Assembly: GCF_000970345.1 (NCBI RefSeq)
Contig: NZ_LAQU01000005.1
Span: 186,001-250,000 of the forward strand
Direction of reading: 5' to 3'
Length of the DNA stretch: 64,000 nucleotides
Source of the DNA: Robbsia andropogonis
Lineage (GTDB): Bacteria > Pseudomonadota > Gammaproteobacteria > Burkholderiales > Burkholderiaceae
Below are positions 16,861-26,283 of this stretch, piece after piece (the stretch's first letter is position 1; each line of letters begins with the position of its first letter). Made by a program: the position numbers and the translations under genes. The notes under the pieces are model-generated. The model was not told the DNA's origin, ran no database searches, and saw only the letters and a program-made list of their open reading frames with translations.

Positions 16861-17961
16861 TTAGAACACGTTACGCAGGCCGATCGCGACGCCGGTCTGG
16901 TTGTTACGACCCGGGAAATCGGTTTTTGCCGCACCGGTACCGCGTTGGAAGTCAACGGTGGCGTACACTTCGGTGCGCTTGGACAGCGAGTATTCAGCCA
17001 ACAGCACCGCCGAGTAGCGCACCGCGCGGCCCAGCGTCGCATTGGCGTACTGCGCGTTACGTGCGTGATCGTAGTAGCCGGCCAGAGACAGCATCAACGG
17101 CGCGGTCACCTGGTACGTCGCGCCGACATAGAAGCCGTCGTCGATCCGGTTGGTGTTCGGGCGTACCGCTAGCGAGGCTGCGGCCGAGCCGGACGACGCC
17201 ATGTAGATGTCGACCATGCCGGTATTGTCCTGCGAATGCAGCCAGCCGGCGTATGCCTTCACGTCCGTGGTGAATGCGTATGTGGCACCCACGTTGACGA
17301 CGCGGTACTTGCGGTTTGCCGCGTCACTGTTTTGCTGGTAGCCGGCGAGCATCGAGAGAGAGGCCAGCGTGTAGGTGGCCGTGAAGCCATACATATTGTT
17401 TGCGCCGGTACTGCCCGCTGTGTTGCCGAAGGCGTACATGCCGTCCAGGTTCAAGCCACCGAATGTGCCGTTGTACTTGACCGAATTGTTCGCGCGCAGT
17501 CCATAGCCCAATGCGCCTGGCAACCAGCCGTCCTGGTCGTAGTTACCCACGGTCAGCGGATCATACGCACCGCCCAATTGGTCGAACAGCGGGGTGTTCT
17601 GGCGACCGAAGGTCAACGTGCCGTATTGCTTGCTTGCCAAACCAACGTAGGACATCCGATTGAATTCGGTGCCGGAGCTGGCATACGCGCCATTCCACAG
17701 GTTGAATCCGTTTTCGAGACGGAAGATCGCCGATAAGCCGCCACCCAGATCCTCGCTGCCCTTCAAGCCCCAGCGGCTGCCGGTGATCGGACCGACGCCC
17801 ATCGATGTTTGGCTATCGTTGGCTGCATTGGCATTCGTCAAATAACGGATGCTGGTATCCACGATGCCATACAGCGTTACCGATGACTGTGCGAACGAAT
17901 GTTGTGCGGCCAGTGCCAGAATGGCACCACCGAGTGCGCGTGCCAGGATCGATTTATTCAC
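16861..17961 (-). CDS. Trimeric Gram-negative porin (Burkholderia OmpC-like)
   Basis: The 366-residue outer-membrane porin has a signal peptide (NKSILARALGGAILALAAQ) ending before QSSVTLYGIVDTS, the typical mature start of betaproteobacterial porins. GSRWGLKGSEDLGGGLSAIF, FGRQNTP and the terminal phenylalanine in LRNVF mark the 16-strand barrel. The GTG at 17961 was chosen because AAAGGAAA lies a few bases before it and it places the signal peptide at the very N-terminus; the ATG at 18000 adds 13 charged residues. A strong terminator follows. Confidence 0.93.
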   Translation of the reverse strand: MNKSILARALGGAILALAAQHSFAQSSVTLYGIVDTSIRYLTNANAANDSQTSMGVGPITGSRWGLKGSEDLGGGLSAIFRLENGFNLWNGAYASSGTEFNRMSYVGLASKQYGTLTFGRQNTPLFDQLGGAYDPLTVGNYDQDGWLPGALGYGLRANNSVKYNGTFGGLNLDGMYAFGNTAGSTGANNMYGFTATYTLASLSMLAGYQQNSDAANRKYRVVNVGATYAFTTDVKAYAGWLHSQDNTGMVDIYMASSGSAAASLAVRPNTNRIDDGFYVGATYQVTAPLMLSLAGYYDHARNAQYANATLGRAVRYSAVLLAEYSLSKRTEVYATVDFQRGTGAAKTDFPGRNNQTGVAIGLRNVF

Positions 17962-18000
17962 GATTTTCCTTTCATCATTTTTATGAGGAGCATTTGTCAC

Positions 18001-18500
18001 GCCATTGCGCGGATTGCATAAATGTCTCCAACGGGACGCATCTTATTGTTTCAATAATCCGGATAATAATTGAGAAGCCAAAATGTGATGTTTTTCGTAC
18101 ACAAAAACCTATAAATTAATGATTCGTAAGGATAGTATGGTTCCTCTATAAAGCGGCCTGGATTTTCTATTGACAATGCATGCAAATCAACTAAGGGGAC
18201 CGCATTGTGCCTGGAAAGACTGGTCGCGAGTAACGGATGAAGAGGAGGGATGGGAGGTTTGAGAGAATGCATAGCGAGGCATTCCCGTAATAGGTTTTTA
18301 ATATGTTAGGCGAGCAATATGCGCACGCACAGGGATAATCAAAATGCCCGGGGCTAATCGGCGCGCGGCCTTGTTTCCGGCGGCTATGTGACAGGATGGA
18401 GATTGGGTAGTCTGCTGCAGCGGAGAAGGTCTGGCTGGACTGTGCCAGGGTCGTATCGACACAACCTCGATACGCCTGTGCCAGCCCACGAGAACGTTGA
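18001..18500. other. AT-rich upstream region of the porin gene, no gene seen
   Basis: About 500 bases separate the porin start from the PAP2 gene. It is clearly AT-rich near the porin and includes an inverted repeat GTTTTT-N7-AAAAAC at 18090-18108 that could be a regulator site. I see no convincing coding frame; a long 5' leader or porin regulatory region is likely. Confidence 0.5.
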
Positions 18501-19073
18501 TCAGATGTGCATGCGGACCCAGTGACTAACTGTATCAATAATATCGTTCGACGGTGCTTGATAGCCGTAGCAGATCCAGCCGGTTACGCATAGCAGCGGG
18601 AGGAAGACGGCGGCATGGGGCAACGCGATTGGTGGAGAACGCCAGCGTCGCAACGTTGTGAAGGCGACGGCGCCTCCGAGAAGTGTTCCGACGACCACTT
18701 CCGAGAGCGTGTGGTAACCGAATAATCGGGAGTAGCCGATGAAGAGACATCCTATCGCGGCGAGCGCAGCGAGGAGATAGCCTAGGCGCTGGCTGATCGT
18801 GTTACCGACGACAAAAGCGAGGATCGGCCATACCGAGAACGAAAACACCATATGCCCGCTGATCATCCGGAAATGAATGGGTTCCAACGGCATGTTGGTC
18901 ACGCCGTAATAGACCTTGGAGAGCGCGGTGAGCGCCATGGCGGCGAGCATCGTTCCGAACCAAGTCAAGGCGCGTCCAGGAAAGCGGGTGCTGATCCAGA
19001 TGGCAAGTACCAGTGCGAGTGGCAATAGCAAGGCGGTGTCGCCGAGATTTGTGACATCCAGCAGGCTGTTCAT
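18501..19073 (-). CDS. PAP2-superfamily membrane phosphatase
   Basis: The 190-residue integral membrane protein has five or six hydrophobic segments. The acid-phosphatase motifs are degenerate: MISGH for PSGH and SRLFGYHTLSEV for SR-x5-H-x3-D, with glutamate replacing the last aspartate. Such proteins remove phosphate from lipids such as phosphatidic acid or undecaprenyl pyrophosphate. The start MNSLLDVTN at 19073 is preferred to one at 19106. The replaced aspartate makes reduced or altered activity possible. Confidence 0.78.
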   Translation of the reverse strand: MNSLLDVTNLGDTALLLPLALVLAIWISTRFPGRALTWFGTMLAAMALTALSKVYYGVTNMPLEPIHFRMISGHMVFSFSVWPILAFVVGNTISQRLGYLLAALAAIGCLFIGYSRLFGYHTLSEVVVGTLLGGAVAFTTLRRWRSPPIALPHAAVFLPLLCVTGWICYGYQAPSNDIIDTVSHWVRMHI

Positions 19074-19283
19074 CGAAGCCTTATGCAAACGGCGCGGATC
19101 GCGCAAATGAGTTGACGGGTGACATTGACCAAAACGTGAGCGCGTCGTCGAGGCGTGTCTATCTTGATGCGTGCAAATGGCTGGCAGTATAGCTGAATGA
19201 AAAGCATTGTTCCGTGATCCAGCAGCAGGTGGTCATATCGGTGTTCATGGGTGTTCCGAGAGGGGGCTAAGAATGTGGAGAGG

Positions 19284-19316
19284 TTGTTGACAACAATTTT
19301 TAACGCAACAATAAAT
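19284..19316 (+). promoter_or_regulatory. Candidate sigma-70 promoter with palindrome over the -35
   Basis: TTGACA (19287-19292) and ATAAAT (19311-19316) are 18 bases apart. The -35 lies in the near-perfect palindrome TTGTTG-A-CAACAA (19284-19296), a possible operator. The start of the downstream gene is about 180 bases away, so the transcript would have a long leader. Confidence 0.35.
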
Positions 19317-19496
19317 GCAACTAACAGGCATTTTATAAAACTCATTCAGAAATGCTGATACGCATTCTGGCTTCCTCAGAGAGGCCGTTACGTTTGTTCG
19401 GGCAAGGTAGATTAGATCGATTGGCCAACTATTTTGCGGGTCGATCAAAAGGTACGCTGTCGCTATTGCGTGGTCAGGGTTTTGATAGGGAAGAAT

Positions 19497-19979
19497 ATGA
19501 ATGACGTTGGAGAAGTGCTGGTAAATGGTGATCGCGTAGTGATGGCGATCAATGATCGCACGGTATCGCTTGTACCTAGCCGACCAGTGGGCAAGCTCAC
19601 TGCCCATACAGCGGGCAGCGGCCAGGAGTTTGTCAAGATAGACGGCGCGCTAATTTGCGTGGATGGTGTGGAGACATCGGCAAGCGCGGAGGCTGTTTAT
19701 CAAAGCGGGCAGTTTGGCGTTCCACCTGGTATTGCTGGGAAGTTAGTCTTGCATGTAAAACGAGGTGAGATTTCACGGTGCGATTTTTTCACGATCAATG
19801 GCAAGGCGGTTTTATGGCGTAGCGGGAAGGAGGTGGGAGTCGACGGCAAGGTAACGGCAAAAGCAACGGCACCTCCTAAAAGCCCGGCGGCAATACCGGA
19901 ACCGGATCAAAGGTCGCATTATGAAGGCTCTGGCGATGTCGAACAGAGCCAACAAGCGTTTGTCACGGTGACCTTTTAA
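19497..19979 (+). CDS. Hypothetical protein, 160 aa
   Basis: I do not recognise a family. The ATG at 19497 follows a TAGGGAAG ribosome site. Residues 1-115 look beta-rich, with many valines and glycines and two cysteines (ALICVDG, ISRCDFF). The last 45 residues form a low-complexity Ala/Pro/Lys segment followed by acidic and polar residues. There is no signal peptide or membrane helix. It is convergent with dnaE2 and preceded by an AT-rich 400-base region. The composition differs from neighbouring housekeeping genes and it may be an accessory gene. Confidence 0.65.
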   Translation: MNDVGEVLVNGDRVVMAINDRTVSLVPSRPVGKLTAHTAGSGQEFVKIDGALICVDGVETSASAEAVYQSGQFGVPPGIAGKLVLHVKRGEISRCDFFTINGKAVLWRSGKEVGVDGKVTAKATAPPKSPAAIPEPDQRSHYEGSGDVEQSQQAFVTVTF

Positions 19980-20059
19980 CGCTTGATCAGTGTTCAAATG
20001 GATTGCGTGTACCAAAAAGGAAAGCGCCGCCACGTGTTATGTAGCCGCGCACGTTGCAC

Positions 20060-23000
20060 TCAACAAAAATTCCGACTTACCGTTGGCAGCCCTCCCAATA
20101 AATTGGACAAGTCGACAAGCCGGTGCGCTACCAGATGCCGGACTTCACCTTCGCATTGCCAGGTGCCGTAGACGGCGATCAGCGAGGCATGCAACGCCTC
20201 GCGCCGCTGTTTTTCAAGCAGACCGGGCCATACGATGACATTGATCGATCCGGTCTCGTCCTCCAGCGTCATGAACATCACGCCCTTGGCGGTACCAGGG
20301 CGCTGCCTGACGGTAACAATGCCGCAACCGCGCGCGGCACGACCGTTTTTCAGCAGAAACAATTCATTGGCGGCGAGCAGCTTGCGCTTGCGCAATTGCG
20401 GTCGCAACAGCGCAAGGGGATGGCGACCCAGGGTCAGTCCTGTCGCGCGGTAATCCGCGACGATATGCTCCCCTTCACTGGGTGGGGAAAATGCCGGAGT
20501 GGCGTCATCGCTAAGTGCCTGACGCAGCAGGTCGCCTGTCCGGCCGCTGGAGCGCGGCATGTGGGCGGCGCAGGCTATATCGGTGTTTGGCATGCTTGAT
20601 GCCCGAACGGCCTCGGGTTGGCTGTCTGCCCCCATCGCTTGCCATAGCGCCTGCCGTCGATTTCCTACCAGCGGCAACAAGGCGTTAGCGGAGGCCAGTA
20701 GGTGCAGTTCACGCCGATCGAGCGTCGCGCGATATGCCAGATCGGCGATATCGGTGAAAGGCCTTATCGCACGCGCCGTCTTGATGCGTCTCGCACTGGT
20801 TTGTCCAAGGCCACGAATCAGCGACAAACCGAGCCGCACCGCGGGCCGAGGGCCATGAACGTCTGCCCTGGAGCGGGGGACGGTATGGGCATCGATGGCT
20901 TCCAATGTACTGTCCCAGTCGCTGAGCATCACATCCGCGCCGCGGATTACCACGCCATGCCGATGCGCATCCTGGACCAGTTGCGACGGCGAGTAAAATC
21001 CCATCGGTTGGCTGTTCAGCATGGCGCAGAGAAAGGCCTCGGGCTCATGGCATTTGAGCCAGGAACTGGCGTAGACCAGCAATGCGAAACTGGCGGCATG
21101 GCTTTCCGGGAAGCCGTATTCGCCAAATCCCTTGATCTGTGCAAACAGCGCTTCGGCAAACGCGCGATCGTATTTGCGTTTGAGCATGCCGCTGACAATG
21201 CGTTCGTAATAATGCTCAAGGCCGCCCTTACGTTTCCATGCCGCCATTGCCCGCCGCAGACTGTCCGCTTCACCGGCGCTGAAGCCCGCCGCCAGCATGG
21301 CCACTTGCATCACCTGCTCTTGGAAAATGGGGACACCCAATGTGCGCGACAGTGCCGTTTCCATGTCGGTGCTGGGATAGGTGACCGGCTCCAGCTTCTG
21401 GCGTCGACGCAAGTAGGGATGCACCATCCCACCTTGTACCGGGCCAGGACGCACGATGGCGACCTCGATGACAAGGTCATAGAACACGCGCGGCTGAAGG
21501 CGGGGTAACATGCTCATCTGCGCCCGTGACTCGATCTGGAAGACACCGATCGTATCCGCCTTGCAAATCATGTCGTATGTTTCATCATCCCCGTCGGGAA
21601 TATCCTGCAGCGTGAAAGGCTCACCGCGTCGGTCGGACACCAGTGCCAACGTACGTCGTATCGCGGATAGCATGCCGAGCGCCAGGATGTCGATCTTGAG
21701 CAGACCCAGCGACTCCAGATCGTCCTTGTCCCACTGAATCACACTGCGATCCGGCATGGCCGCGTTTTCGATCGGGACAAGTCGCGACAGCTTGCCGCGG
21801 CTGATCACGAAACCACCACTGTGCTGCGACAAATGCCTTGGAAACCCTAGCAACAGGGTGGTGAAATGTGCCCATTGCCGAATGATGGCGGCCTCCGGGT
21901 CCAACCCTGAATCCTTGAAGCGTTCCAGCAATTCCCGGCTGGAATCGAACCATTGGTGGTTTTTCGCCACGCGATCGACCAGCGCCGGATCGATACCCAG
22001 TGCCTTGCCGGCATCGCGTAATGCGCCGCGCGGCCGATAGGTCGAGATGGCGGCGGCAATCGCGGCACGGTCACGGCCATATTTGCGATAGACGTATTGG
22101 ATCACCTCTTCGCGCCGCTGGTGTTCGAAGTCGACGTCGATGTCCGGTGGTTCGTTACGCTCCTTGCTGATAAAACGCTCGAACAACATGCTGCTGCGGT
22201 CGGGGTCGACTTCGGTGATGCCCAGGCAGTAGCAGACCGCGGAGTTCGCGGCGGAACCACGGCCTTGGCACAGAATGTTTTCACTCCGTGCGAACCGCAC
22301 GAGATCGTAGACCGTCAGGAAATACGCTTCGTATTTCAGATCCGCGATCAAGGCCAGCTCGTGTTCGAGTTGTTCCTGAATTTTTAGCGGAATACCGTGC
22401 GGAAAACGTCGTTTCGCACCAACATACGTTTCCTGTCGCAAATAGGCAGTGGGCGTGACACCGGCTGGCACCAGTTCGTCCGGGTATTCATATTTCAGTT
22501 GTTTCAGACAAAAGGTGCAAGCCTGTGCAATGCGTATGGTTTCCGCCAGTGCCCGCGCCGGGTAGAGATTGGCCAGGCGTAGCCGGGAGCGCAGGTGCGA
22601 TTCGGCATTCGAAGACAAGGCATAGCCGCATTCGGATAACGGCCGGCCGACATGGATCGCGCTCAATACATCGTGCAGCGGCTTGCGCGAACGTACATGC
22701 ATCGTCACGCTGCCCAGGGCGACCATCGGAATGGCTGCGGCCGCCGCGGCGCGTTCCACCGTGCCGCGATGCAGATCGTCCATCGCCCGCGCGTGCAGTG
22801 TCAGGCCCAGCCAGGCACGCCCGGGAAAGGTGCGCGCAACCCAGTGGGCCTGCGTCAGCAGCACATCGTCGGCAGGTAAGGCCGGATAGGATGGCACGAG
22901 AATGGCAAGACAATCAGGCATGCCGCGCAGCGCGGCATGCTTGGGCGACGGTGTCGCGAGATCCTCAAGGGTCAGGCGGTAATGGCCTTTGCCGGTGCGG

Positions 23001-23380
23001 GTGCGGGCTAGCGTGATCAGTTCGGACAGGTTGCCATAGCCTTCGATATTGCATGCAAGCAGCACCAGTTCGAGCGATGGGCTCTGGACATCGTTACTGA
23101 CCAAGGTGAAAGTTGCGCCGATGATGAGCGGCAGCCCGGCTTTCTCTGCCTCCACATGCGCGCGCACGATGCCAGCCAAAGAACACTCATCGGTGATCGC
23201 AAGCGCGCTGTAGCCCAGTTGCGCCGCGCGTTGCGCTAATTCTTCGGCATGGGAAGCCCCCCTTAAAAAGGAAAAATTCGAGAAGCATTGCAACTCCGCG
23301 TAAGCGGGCATTGGTGTCAAGCCGGATACGGGCAGGGAAGCATCGGGCGACGTCGGTGCGAGGCGATCGACCATACGCAT
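20060..23380 (-). CDS. dnaE2: Error-prone DNA polymerase III alpha subunit DnaE2 (ImuC)
   Basis: The 1106-residue polymerase has an N-terminal PHP domain (from about residue 28; AITDECSLAGIVRAHVEAEK). The palm carries the catalytic aspartates in PPDIDVDFEHQRREEVIQYV, and YRPRGALRDAGKALG follows. A C-terminal OB-fold (about 1020-1090; VMFMTLEDETGSINVIVW) completes the alpha-subunit plan. DnaE2 does translesion synthesis over damaged bases and needs ImuA and ImuB. It starts immediately after the imuB stop. A second ATG 6 bases in is equally possible. Confidence 0.96.
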   Translation of the reverse strand: MRMVDRLAPTSPDASLPVSGLTPMPAYAELQCFSNFSFLRGASHAEELAQRAAQLGYSALAITDECSLAGIVRAHVEAEKAGLPLIIGATFTLVSNDVQSPSLELVLLACNIEGYGNLSELITLARTRTGKGHYRLTLEDLATPSPKHAALRGMPDCLAILVPSYPALPADDVLLTQAHWVARTFPGRAWLGLTLHARAMDDLHRGTVERAAAAAAIPMVALGSVTMHVRSRKPLHDVLSAIHVGRPLSECGYALSSNAESHLRSRLRLANLYPARALAETIRIAQACTFCLKQLKYEYPDELVPAGVTPTAYLRQETYVGAKRRFPHGIPLKIQEQLEHELALIADLKYEAYFLTVYDLVRFARSENILCQGRGSAANSAVCYCLGITEVDPDRSSMLFERFISKERNEPPDIDVDFEHQRREEVIQYVYRKYGRDRAAIAAAISTYRPRGALRDAGKALGIDPALVDRVAKNHQWFDSSRELLERFKDSGLDPEAAIIRQWAHFTTLLLGFPRHLSQHSGGFVISRGKLSRLVPIENAAMPDRSVIQWDKDDLESLGLLKIDILALGMLSAIRRTLALVSDRRGEPFTLQDIPDGDDETYDMICKADTIGVFQIESRAQMSMLPRLQPRVFYDLVIEVAIVRPGPVQGGMVHPYLRRRQKLEPVTYPSTDMETALSRTLGVPIFQEQVMQVAMLAAGFSAGEADSLRRAMAAWKRKGGLEHYYERIVSGMLKRKYDRAFAEALFAQIKGFGEYGFPESHAASFALLVYASSWLKCHEPEAFLCAMLNSQPMGFYSPSQLVQDAHRHGVVIRGADVMLSDWDSTLEAIDAHTVPRSRADVHGPRPAVRLGLSLIRGLGQTSARRIKTARAIRPFTDIADLAYRATLDRRELHLLASANALLPLVGNRRQALWQAMGADSQPEAVRASSMPNTDIACAAHMPRSSGRTGDLLRQALSDDATPAFSPPSEGEHIVADYRATGLTLGRHPLALLRPQLRKRKLLAANELFLLKNGRAARGCGIVTVRQRPGTAKGVMFMTLEDETGSINVIVWPGLLEKQRREALHASLIAVYGTWQCEGEVRHLVAHRLVDLSNLLGGLPTVSRNFC

Positions 23381-25384
23381 TCACCCAAAAAAACCATGTA
23401 GAAACCAATGTGCGTCTTCCTCTGGTGGGTTTTTTTTCGGCGCACTGCCATTCTGTCCCGGTTGAGCAGGGGGCTTCTGCAACGCGGCATTGATATGGTC
23501 GTCCGCTTGTGGATCGGTTTTTATACCATCATATGTCTCAATATTTGCTTCGGTATGCTTATTTTCAAGCATCCCGGCTTTTTTCCCAAAGCGCTCTCGA
23601 AAGATCCAATAACAGGTGTGGTCCTCGGCTTGCGCGACAAAGTAGTCGCGTGTCACGACAGCATCGTCCCACCAGCCTGATTCGATACGCTCACCCGGCG
23701 ACATTAGTCGTAATGAACCGCGATAGAATGGCCGATGCTGACGCGTCTGTAGTGGCAGCGGCGCATCCAGCAACCACACGGGACGCGGCGTGAGTCGGGC
23801 AATGCGTGCTCGTGCGGCATGAGAGAGACTGCCGGCCTTGACGATGGATGGAGCGCCTTCACTGAGGCTACGCGTGCCGTGGGAGTCGGGTGAATCAGGA
23901 TGGTCGGCTCGGCCTTTGGTGCGATGTTTGGGCACGCCACGGGTCTCGTCTCGACCCCAATGATTCGCCAGCTCCGGCCGATGATCTTCCCGTATCAGGC
24001 ATTGCAGGACATTATCGACGCCGAGCCGCGCCTGTAGCAATTCGATCAGTCGACGGTGATCGGCCGGACTGCCGCCGGGTTCCGGAAACAGATTGGTGCT
24101 CAGTGGCGTGGCCGGCTCGACCGCGGTGGCGTGCAATCGTACCGCGATCACGTGTGCATCCAGTGTGGTCTTGACCAGTCGTTCGCGGACCAGACGTAGT
24201 AGATAGCTGTCATGCCAGGCAGGGTCGGCTAAAGCGATATCGATCAGTGTGGGGGGCCGTGCTTCTCGACCTCGCTCGTGTTCGAGCAACAGCGTGAAAC
24301 GCGTCACCGCCCATTGGCGAGCGGCCAGCCATCCAGTCAATCGACTAATCAGCATGGTTGCGCTCGCGAGAATCAGGGGGGTATCGTCGGCACGATCGGG
24401 CAAGGCTTGCTGCTGCTCGAACCGCTCCGGGGTTGTGAGCCATTCAAACCCTTCCTCTGCCATACCCAGCGCACGATCCAGCGCATCGACCAGAGCTTCG
24501 CCGCAACGTTGTTTGACGCCCGCGCGCGGGAGGCGGCGCAGATCGTCCAATGTCGGGCACCCCAGGCTGTTCAAGCTTTCCACATATGTCCGGGCTTCCG
24601 GCAAAAGGGGCAACGGCAGTGGGCCCAGTATCCGATCCAACGTACGCGGTGTACGGTGGCGGTGGCTACCAGCTGGTAAACGCGTCTTTTCCGACAGATC
24701 AGCCGGATGCAATACCGTGGCACCTCCGGCACGGGCCAGCAAGGCAGCGGCGGTACCAGTGGGTGCAAGACTGAGCCGGGCCGTCAGGCCGCTGCTGGCC
24801 AACGTCGCACGAATGCGTTTGCGCAAGGCACGGATGCCGCCGAACAGCCGCAAGCTGGCCGAGATATCGGCCACGATGATCGGTGCGTCGATTCGTGTGC
24901 CAGCCTGCCCCCATGTCTGGCCCTGCATCGGCGTCGACGTCTGGCGCTGCGGATCACCTGTCATGGTTTGCCGTGAGGCGCGTGCCCAGTCCAGCAGCGC
25001 GACCTGTGGCGTGTATTGCATCAAGGCCAAGGCGACGCCTTGCCATGCATCGGCTTCACGCAACAGGTCCCGGTCGTGCAGCACGGCCTGCTCCGCGACG
25101 GTCAACACCCCACCGCGCTTCATTCCCAGACGGACACCGGCCTCGCGTGCGGCCCGGCTCATCGCCACGACTCGGCCTTGTTCGAGAACGACCAATGGCA
25201 TCGGTGTCCCTGGCGCGGCACGCGTGTTCGGTGAGTCAGGTGCCTTGGGCGCGTCCAGTACGGTCGATGCAAGGCTCGATGCACCAAAGGGTTGGGAGCA
25301 ATATGCACGCGTCTCACTGGACCAAGTCGGCCGAAATACTTCTAGAGGCAGGTGCGGCAGAAAGACGCCGATCCAGAGACGCAT
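23381..25384 (-). CDS. imuB: ImuB, catalytically inactive Y-family polymerase-like protein
   Basis: The 667-residue protein begins MRLWIGVFLPHLPLEVF, the ImuB version of the Y-polymerase N-terminus in which the catalytic aspartates of DinB are absent. DLRRLPRAGVKQRCGEALVD is the helix-hairpin-helix region, and the end WFLHGFFG is the usual ImuB C-terminus. ImuB bridges DnaE2, the beta clamp and ImuA at blocked forks. It overlaps imuA by 71 bases and abuts dnaE2, so the three are co-transcribed. A long low-complexity stretch precedes the C-terminus. Confidence 0.94.
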   Translation of the reverse strand: MRLWIGVFLPHLPLEVFRPTWSSETRAYCSQPFGASSLASTVLDAPKAPDSPNTRAAPGTPMPLVVLEQGRVVAMSRAAREAGVRLGMKRGGVLTVAEQAVLHDRDLLREADAWQGVALALMQYTPQVALLDWARASRQTMTGDPQRQTSTPMQGQTWGQAGTRIDAPIIVADISASLRLFGGIRALRKRIRATLASSGLTARLSLAPTGTAAALLARAGGATVLHPADLSEKTRLPAGSHRHRTPRTLDRILGPLPLPLLPEARTYVESLNSLGCPTLDDLRRLPRAGVKQRCGEALVDALDRALGMAEEGFEWLTTPERFEQQQALPDRADDTPLILASATMLISRLTGWLAARQWAVTRFTLLLEHERGREARPPTLIDIALADPAWHDSYLLRLVRERLVKTTLDAHVIAVRLHATAVEPATPLSTNLFPEPGGSPADHRRLIELLQARLGVDNVLQCLIREDHRPELANHWGRDETRGVPKHRTKGRADHPDSPDSHGTRSLSEGAPSIVKAGSLSHAARARIARLTPRPVWLLDAPLPLQTRQHRPFYRGSLRLMSPGERIESGWWDDAVVTRDYFVAQAEDHTCYWIFRERFGKKAGMLENKHTEANIETYDGIKTDPQADDHINAALQKPPAQPGQNGSAPKKNPPEEDAHWFLHGFFG

Positions 25385-26024
25385 GGCGATTTAATAAAAT
25401 AGGAGATGGCGATAAAGACAAGACGAGGGACTGCTCTGTGGTCGGACCGCGCCGCTTGACAAAGGTCACCGACAATCCGTCCGGCGCCGGTTGCAACGCC
25501 AGCCGCAACGGGGCCGGGGATGTCCGGTGGGCGGCGTTCAACGGTCGAAACAGGAAGAACAGCGAAGACGAGGCTTGAGCGGCCAGATGCAGTCGACGCA
25601 AGGCTTCTGGCCGAATCGGGTCCTGCCAGAAAAGCAAGGCGCCACAGCCCCCCGTACGGAGGATCTGCTCTGCTGCCCACAACGCGTCCGCCGTACGATT
25701 CGCGCGCACCCACTGCCACTGCGCAATTGGCAGCCCCCAGTACTGAAAGGCTTGCTGATTGGGAATGTGCGGCGGGCACAGCATCATCAAGGGCCGTGCC
25801 GCCACGTTCTGTAGCGCCGGCCGCAGTAACCGGAATTCCCCGATGCCGGCTTGCGGTAACAACAATTCAGTCAGGCTGCCCACAGGCCAGCCGCCGCCTG
25901 GTAATTCGACCGCCAGACGGCTATCCCCTGGCGCTATGCAGGATAGCTTTGCCTGAGCGAGCTGGGAGGCACGCCACAAAGAGGGGTGAATGGTTTCCGG
26001 ATGCTGGAGCGTGGCATGCTGCAT
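25314..26024 (-). CDS. imuA: ImuA, SOS mutagenesis accessory protein
   Basis: The 237-residue protein is the RecA/SulA-like ImuA of the ImuABC mutasome. HPSLWRASQLAQ and LPGGGWPVGSLTELL lead into the RecA-like core with a degenerate nucleotide site. It is the first gene of imuA-imuB-dnaE2. Its ATG lies 14 bases downstream of a LexA box, so the operon should be induced by DNA damage. The C-terminal 70 bases overlap imuB in another frame. Confidence 0.93.
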   Translation of the reverse strand: MQHATLQHPETIHPSLWRASQLAQAKLSCIAPGDSRLAVELPGGGWPVGSLTELLLPQAGIGEFRLLRPALQNVAARPLMMLCPPHIPNQQAFQYWGLPIAQWQWVRANRTADALWAAEQILRTGGCGALLFWQDPIRPEALRRLHLAAQASSSLFFLFRPLNAAHRTSPAPLRLALQPAPDGLSVTFVKRRGPTTEQSLVLSLSPSPILLNRHASLDRRLSAAPASRSISADLVQ

Positions 26025-26038
26025 GGCTCACCTGAACA

Positions 26039-26054
26039 CTGTATGAATGTACAG
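26039..26054 (-). promoter_or_regulatory. LexA (SOS) box for imuA-imuB-dnaE2
   Basis: CTG-TATGAATGTA-CAG fits the CTG-N10-CAG SOS box, with TA and TA around the spacer ends. It is 14 bases upstream of imuA. LexA control of ImuABC cassettes is well established in proteobacteria. Confidence 0.85.
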
Positions 26055-26200
26055 CAGTATAGCGTGCTCGCCAGAAAATGCCAGAAAGGGATGCAGGAGC
26101 GACAACGACGGCCAAGCCATCCGCCGATTACGTTCCTTACCCGGACTAACGCTTATCGCGGTAACGGCGAATGCACGGTATTGTCGCAGCAAGCAATCAT

Positions 26201-26247
26201 GTCATTTCGATGACGTCACGTTGTTGCAACAAATGCGTCATACGATC
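26201..26247 (+). promoter_or_regulatory. Possible PHO-box-like repeats upstream of ugpB
   Basis: GTCAC at 26215, GCAAC at 26226 and GTCAT at 26237 recur at 11-base steps, the spacing of PhoB half-sites (CTGTCAT-like), about 50 bases before ugpB. The middle repeat is poor. Phosphate-starvation control of ugp operons is known in other bacteria; here it is only a suggestion. Confidence 0.3.
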
Positions 26248-26283
26248 GCGATTCCATTCATGTAGACGACAGGAGAACGCCCG

